The notes below the pieces were generated by a model. The model was not told the DNA's origin, did no database searches, and worked only from the letters and a program-made list of their open reading frames with translations. This document shows, in pieces, positions 5,841 to 9,649 of a stretch of DNA of 9,649 bases (the stretch's first letter is position 1; each line of letters starts with the position of its first letter). The DNA is from Verrucomicrobiota bacterium (GTDB lineage: Bacteria > Verrucomicrobiota > Verrucomicrobiia > Limisphaerales > UBA11358). The stretch lies in NCBI GenBank assembly GCA_026225155.1, contig JAMFSG010000406.1, positions 1-9,649 of the forward strand, given 5' to 3'. A program made the translations under genes and the position numbers.

Positions 5841-7988
5841 ATGCCAGAAAAAATTACCGCCCCAATCGGCGACAAACAAATCATCATTGAAACCGGCAAG
5901 TTGGCCAAACAGGCTGACGGTGCCGTCACCGTGCAAGTCGGTGAAACCATCGTGCTCGTGGCTGCTGTGGCCGCGACGAAAGCCAAGGACGGACAAGACT
6001 TTTTTCCATTGACCGTTGATTACCGCGAAAAAGCGGCGGCGGCTGGAAAATTTCCCGGCGGTTATTTCAAACGTGAAGGCCGTCCGACCGAAAAAGAAAT
6101 TCTCACCTGCCGTTTGACCGATCGTCCGATCCGTCCGCTGTTTCCCAAAGGCTGGTATAATGAAGTCCAAGTCCAGACCGTTTTGCTCAGCGCGGACGGC
6201 GAAAACGATCCAGATATTTTGAGCATCATCGGCGCGAGTGCCGCGTTGATGGTCAGCGATATTCCGTGGGCCGGCCCGCTGGGCGCGGCGCGCATCGGCC
6301 GCGTTAGTGGAAAATTTATTGCGAATCCTACGCACGCCGAGCAGGCGGACAGCGACCTCGACCTCGTCTATGTCGGCAACGAAAAAGACATCGTCATGTA
6401 TGAAGGCGCGGCCAAGGAAATTTCCGAGGCGGACTTCAATGCCGCTTTGAAATTCGCGCAGGAAGCTATCCAGCCGCAGATCGTCGCGCAAAAAGAACTT
6501 GCCGCGAAAGTCGGCAAGAAAAAACGCGAGATCACGCTCAAGATCGTTCCCGATGAAATTCTCGCGGAAGCGAAAAAACTCGCCGGCGACCGTTTTGTGC
6601 CCGCGCTGTTGACGCCCGGAAAATTGAATCGCGAAAGTGCATGCAACGCCATCAAGAATGAAGTCGGCGAAAAACTCGTCGCGCAGTTCGGCGCGGAAAA
6701 AGTTACGCCGTTTGTCATCAATGACGCATTTTATTACATCCAAAAAGAAGCCGTCCGCAAATTGATCCTCGAAAGCGGCAAGCGTTTGGATGGCCGCGCG
6801 TTCGACACGATCCGTCCAATCTCTAGCGAAGTTGGCGTTCTGCCGCGCTCGCACGGTTCCGCGATTTTCGCGCGTGGCGAAACGCAGGCGGTTTCGCTCG
6901 TCACGCTCGGCACGGGCGACGATACGCAGGAATTTGATTCTTACACCGGCGGCCAGACGGAAAAGAAATTCATTTTGCATTACAACTTTCCGAATTTCTC
7001 CGTCGGCGAAACCGGCCGCATCAGCGGTCCGGGCCGTCGCGAAATCGGTCACGGCGCTTTGGCGGAACGTTCGATCGAACCGATGTTGCCGAAAGATTAT
7101 CCTTATGCCGTGCGCGTCGTCAGCGAAATCATGGAATCCAACGGTTCCACTTCGATGGCTTCCGTCTGCGGCGGCACATTGGCGTTGCTGGATGCTGGCG
7201 TTCCGTTGACCCGTCCGGTCGCTGGTATCAGCGTCGGCATCTGCACCGAATACAGCGGCGACACCATTTCCAAATACCAATTGCTCACCGACATCATCGG
7301 CTGGGAAGATGCGTATTGCGACATGGATTGCAAAATCGCCGGCACGGAAAAAGGCATCACCGGTTTCCAATTGGATCTCAAGCTCAAAGGAATTCCGTTT
7401 GCGCTCATGTCCGAAACGGTTGAAAAAGCCCGCATTGCCCGCTTACACATCCTTGCGGAAATGGCAAAGACGATTTCCACCGCGCGCACGGAATTGAGCA
7501 AATACGCTCCGCGCATCCAGGTCTTGAAGATCAATCCGGAAAAAATTGGTGCGCTCATCGGGCCGGGCGGCAAAAACATCAAACGTCTCGTCGAAGAATC
7601 CGGTTGCGAAATCGACATCGAAGACGACGGCACGGTCAACATCTTCTCCGTTTCGGCGGAAGGCATGAAGATCGCCGTGGACGCGATCACCGGTTTGAGC
7701 GCGGAAGCCGAAATCGGCAAGATTTATCGCGGCAAAGTGGTCACCGTGAAAGAGTTCGGCGCGTTCGTCGAATTTTTGCCCGGAAAAGACGGTTTGGTTC
7801 ACATCAGCGAACTCGCCAACTTCCGCGTGAAAAACACCGAAGACATCGTGAAAGTCGGCGACGACATCACCGTGAAATGTCTTGGCGTGGACGAAAAAGG
7901 TCGCGTCCGTCTTTCGCGCAAAGCCGCAATGGAAGATCGAGACAAGGAAGAAGCCGCTGCGGCTGCGCCGGTCGCGGCCCAAGCGTAA
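5841..7988 (+). CDS. pnp: Polynucleotide phosphorylase (PNPase)
   Basis: PNPase degrades RNA 3' to 5' by phosphorolysis, releasing nucleoside diphosphates, and can run in reverse to add tails; it is a trimer and often a degradosome partner. The 715-residue product has the full architecture: first RNase PH core (about 1-220, with FPLTVDYREK, PGGYFKREGRPTEKE and RLTDRPIRPLFPKG), an alpha-helical linker, a second RNase PH core (about 315-545) with D490 and D496 at the spacing of the E. coli catalytic D486/D492, a KH domain with GPGG at 574-577, and an S1 domain from about 626 (GKIYRGKVVTVKEFGAFVEF). An Ala-rich tail ends the protein. The ATG at 5841 fits the family N-terminus; no Shine-Dalgarno sequence is seen before it. 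A strong terminator follows 21 bases after the stop. No motif is missing. Confidence 0.97.
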   Translation: MPEKITAPIGDKQIIIETGKLAKQADGAVTVQVGETIVLVAAVAATKAKDGQDFFPLTVDYREKAAAAGKFPGGYFKREGRPTEKEILTCRLTDRPIRPLFPKGWYNEVQVQTVLLSADGENDPDILSIIGASAALMVSDIPWAGPLGAARIGRVSGKFIANPTHAEQADSDLDLVYVGNEKDIVMYEGAAKEISEADFNAALKFAQEAIQPQIVAQKELAAKVGKKKREITLKIVPDEILAEAKKLAGDRFVPALLTPGKLNRESACNAIKNEVGEKLVAQFGAEKVTPFVINDAFYYIQKEAVRKLILESGKRLDGRAFDTIRPISSEVGVLPRSHGSAIFARGETQAVSLVTLGTGDDTQEFDSYTGGQTEKKFILHYNFPNFSVGETGRISGPGRREIGHGALAERSIEPMLPKDYPYAVRVVSEIMESNGSTSMASVCGGTLALLDAGVPLTRPVAGISVGICTEYSGDTISKYQLLTDIIGWEDAYCDMDCKIAGTEKGITGFQLDLKLKGIPFALMSETVEKARIARLHILAEMAKTISTARTELSKYAPRIQVLKINPEKIGALIGPGGKNIKRLVEESGCEIDIEDDGTVNIFSVSAEGMKIAVDAITGLSAEAEIGKIYRGKVVTVKEFGAFVEFLPGKDGLVHISELANFRVKNTEDIVKVGDDITVKCLGVDEKGRVRLSRKAAMEDRDKEEAAAAAPVAAQA

Positions 7989-8009
7989 TTCTTCAAAAAT
8001 AATTCAAGG

Positions 8010-8041
8010 CGCGGATGGCGAAAGCCGTCCGCGTTTTTTTA
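8010..8041 (+). terminator. Intrinsic terminator after pnp
   Basis: CGCGGATGGC (8010-8019), loop GAAA, GCCGTCCGCG (8024-8033) forms a 10-bp stem with one G-T pair, closed by a GNRA tetraloop and followed by seven T (8034-8040). It sits 21 bases after the pnp stop and should end the rpsO-pnp transcript. Confidence 0.9.
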
Positions 8042-8046
8042 TTAAA

Positions 8047-8205
8047 TTGGGGGAGCACAGCCGCCCTCGGCTGCGGTTCAACGCGCCCTCGCGTTGAACT
8101 TTTTCGCGCGAACCAAACGCATCCACAATTATTTTGACTTCGCACACCGCAGAAGCCGATGACGAGGGCGTCGTCGGTTGCGCCCGAGGCGGGCGCGCTC
8201 CCCAA
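8047..8205. repeat. Bipartite palindromic repeat element with four hairpins (REPIN-like)
   Basis: Inverted ends bound the element: TTGGGGGAGC at 8047-8056 and GCTCCCCAA at 8197-8205 (one extra G on the left). Left arm: hairpin CAGCCG, CCCT, CGGCTG (8058-8073), then a perfect 10-bp hairpin GTTCAACGCG, CCCT, CGCGTTGAAC (8076-8099). Right arm, reading inwards on the minus strand: hairpin GCGCCCG, CCT, CGGGCGC (8196-8180), then an 11-bp hairpin with wobble pairs around the same CCCT loop (8179-8154). Heads and loops are conserved between arms while stems differ and still pair. The 54 bases between the arms show nothing. No open frame across it looks real; it fills most of the gap between pnp and the prenyl synthase gene. 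Confidence 0.65.
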
Positions 8206-8232
8206 CTGAACACTTAAAACTTGGAACTTGAA
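8205..8232 (+). repeat. Degenerate heptamer tandem repeat
   Basis: Four consecutive 7-base units start with ACT: ACTGAAC, ACTTAAA, ACTTGGA, ACTTGAA. A further ACT at 8233 keeps the seven-base phase, and others follow at 8244 and 8253. The array starts at the edge of the palindromic element and lies 56 bases before the ATG of the prenyl synthase gene. Its role, if any, is unknown; it may overlap that gene's promoter. Confidence 0.45.
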
Positions 8233-8288
8233 ACTAATTTGAAACTGGTTTGACTACATCGCTTGGCAAACGTAGATTCACTGGTGAA

Positions 8289-9338
8289 ATGCTGGCCGCT
8301 GAATCAAAAGTGGTGACTTCGGGTGCGACCGATTCATCCAATGCCGACCCCGCTCGTTCCTGGAAAAAAATTGTGGAACCGGTGGAACCGTTTTTGCATG
8401 CGGTCACGCAACAATTGATGCGACAGGCGCGCGATTTTGATCCGCAAATCGTGCCTTACGCCGAACACGCGTTGAACAATGGCGGCAAACACTTGCGTCC
8501 CACGCTCGTCGCGCTCGCCGCTGGATGTTTTGGCCAACCGAATGAATCTCACGTCAAAGCGGCGGTCATCATCGAAATGGTGCATCTCGCCACGCTTGTC
8601 CACGACGATGTGATGGACGAAGCCAAAATCCGCCGCGACAGTCCGACCGTCGCCGCAAAATGGGGCAACGAAATAGCCGTTCTTTTTGGCGACTGTCTTT
8701 TTGCACAGGCATTGAAACTCGCTTCCAGCTATCCCACGCCTGAAGTTTGCCGCGCCGTGGCGCTCGCTACCAACACGGTTTGTTCCGGCGAAATTTTGCA
8801 GACGCAGCAGCGGCGGAAATTTGTCGCCGCGCGCCGCGATTATTTTCGCGTCATCGAAATGAAGACCGGCGAACTCTTCACGCTGTCATGCGATCTCGCC
8901 GCATTTTTGAGCGAAGCGACGGCAGAACAACGCGCCGCGTTGCGCGAATTCGGCGCGTCCGTCGGCATCGCCTATCAAGTTTATGATGATTGCGTGGATT
9001 TGTTCGGCACCGAAGCCGACGCCGGCAAATCGCTTGGCACGGACTTGGCCAAAGGCAAATTGACGTGGCCGTTGCTGCTCGCTTGGGAACGCGCGAATGC
9101 CGAAGATCGCACTGCGCTGGAAAATCTGATCCAAGATTGGCAGCCGGAAAATTTCAACGCCGTGAACGCGTTGCTGGCGAAATACGAAACGTTTGCGCCG
9201 TCGGTCGAAGTGATTGAACATTATCTGGAACAGGCGCGGCGGGCGTTGCGCGTATTGCCGGCGTCAGCGGGACGCACGGGCTTGCTCGGTTTGACCGATT
9301 TTATTGCGCAACAAACTGGGATTTTGGCGGTTCAATGA
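8289..9338 (+). CDS. Long-chain all-trans polyprenyl diphosphate synthase
   Basis: The enzyme condenses isopentenyl diphosphate units onto an allylic primer to build the isoprenoid chain of a respiratory quinone (menaquinone is likely here, by inference). Seen: GGKHLRP near the N-terminus, the first Asp-rich motif DDVMD (106-110 counted from ATG 8289), GDCLFAQA, and the second Asp-rich motif DDCVD (233-237) followed by GKSLGTDLAKGKLTWPLL. Alanine at the fifth position before the first motif (HLATLVHDD) leaves the chain-length tunnel open, as in E. coli IspB, and argues for a C35-C50 product over farnesyl or geranylgeranyl. The usual RRGxPT is RRDSPT. ATG 8289 gives 349 residues; an in-frame TTG at 8250 would add 13 poorly conserved-looking residues, and neither has a good ribosome binding site. 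The stop overlaps the next gene by ATGA. The exact chain length cannot be read from sequence. Confidence 0.92.
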   Translation: MLAAESKVVTSGATDSSNADPARSWKKIVEPVEPFLHAVTQQLMRQARDFDPQIVPYAEHALNNGGKHLRPTLVALAAGCFGQPNESHVKAAVIIEMVHLATLVHDDVMDEAKIRRDSPTVAAKWGNEIAVLFGDCLFAQALKLASSYPTPEVCRAVALATNTVCSGEILQTQQRRKFVAARRDYFRVIEMKTGELFTLSCDLAAFLSEATAEQRAALREFGASVGIAYQVYDDCVDLFGTEADAGKSLGTDLAKGKLTWPLLLAWERANAEDRTALENLIQDWQPENFNAVNALLAKYETFAPSVEVIEHYLEQARRALRVLPASAGRTGLLGLTDFIAQQTGILAVQ

Positions 9339-9649
9339 ACATGATTATGTCAGAACCAGCCATTAGGTCCGAAGCTGACGAGCCGGTCGAAATATTGGAA
9401 AGCGAATTGGTCCAGCGTTCGCGCAACGGCGATTTGACCGCTTACGACGAACTGGTAAAGCGTTATCAGCAACGCATTTACGCGACGATTTATCACATGA
9501 CATCGAATCACGAGGACGCCAACGACCTCGCGCAAGATTCTTTTATCAAAGCGTTTTCCGCGCTGAAATCTTTCAAGGGCGGCTCGACTTTTTACACCTG
9601 GCTTTACCGGATTGCCGTCAATAAAACGATCAATTTTCTCAAGCAACGG
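9335..9649 (+). CDS. ECF-type RNA polymerase sigma factor (3' end outside window)
   Basis: The frame is open to the window edge, giving 105 residues. From about residue 25 it matches sigma-70 region 2: LVQRSRNGDLTAYDELVKRY, then DANDLAQDSFIKAF (region 2.2, core RNA polymerase contact), then FYTWLYRIAVNKTINFLKQR (regions 2.3-2.4, -10 melting and recognition). This is the RpoE-like ECF pattern, which directs polymerase to a small regulon, usually under an anti-sigma factor. ATG 9335 overlaps the prenyl synthase stop (ATGA), suggesting translational coupling; ATGs at 9341 and 9347 in the same frame are alternatives. GGCGG at 9327-9331 is a weak ribosome-binding candidate. Region 4 and any anti-sigma gene lie beyond the window, so its subgroup and trigger cannot be told. 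Confidence 0.9.
   Translation, partial: MNMIMSEPAIRSEADEPVEILESELVQRSRNGDLTAYDELVKRYQQRIYATIYHMTSNHEDANDLAQDSFIKAFSALKSFKGGSTFYTWLYRIAVNKTINFLKQR

Noticed and set aside
5781..7370. Antisense open frame of 529 codons opposite pnp
   Set aside because: It mirrors the codon structure of a clearly real pnp gene, and its translation is a low-complexity mix of Phe, Arg, Asp and Ala with no recognisable domain.
8047..8205. CRISPR-like or small RNA gene
   Set aside because: There are no regularly spaced identical repeats with unique spacers. A small RNA is possible, but no promoter or terminator specific to it is visible.
8250..8288. TTG 8250 as start of the prenyl synthase
   Set aside because: It is possible, but TTG is rarer, lacks a ribosome binding site, and the added residues match nothing I know in the family.

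Overview
The window looks like chromosomal DNA from a member of the Verrucomicrobiota, most likely a Pedosphaera/Limisphaerales-type soil or freshwater bacterium. The signs are large secreted proteins with Asn/Thr-rich modules and a C-terminal domain ending in FYRLE, dispersed GGAGC- and GGTGGGGCGAGCG-headed palindromic repeats, and ribosome binding sites without a clear Shine-Dalgarno sequence. This placement rests on general resemblance, not on a search.

All genes read left to right. Positions 1-431 hold the 3' end of a secreted protein. Positions 498-3770 encode a 1090-residue secreted S53 (sedolisin/kumamolisin) serine-carboxyl peptidase with a propeptide, a catalytic domain with all expected active-site and calcium residues, and a long tail of BACON-like, carbohydrate-binding-like, Ig-like and C-terminal modules. 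The first gene shares two of these tail modules, so the pair looks like two secreted proteins built from one module set.

From 3841 the content is housekeeping: tilS (tRNA-Ile lysidine synthetase, GTG start), rpsO (ribosomal protein S15), pnp (polynucleotide phosphorylase) with a strong terminator, a long-chain polyprenyl diphosphate synthase (probably for the menaquinone side chain), and, overlapping its stop codon by ATGA, the 5' part of an ECF-type sigma factor that runs off the window. rpsO-pnp is the classic bacterial order, linking translation with RNA turnover.

The gaps are not empty. Four pieces of dispersed repeat lie at 3776-3812, 4908-4936 (inside tilS, read in frame), 5223-5301 and 8047-8205. 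The last two are bipartite: two inverted heads, each followed by hairpins whose stems differ in sequence while pairing is kept. A degenerate heptamer repeat (8205-8232) follows the last one. No tRNA, rRNA, CRISPR array, transposase or defence system is visible. I see no new multi-gene system; the structured repeat family is the most interesting unexplained signal.
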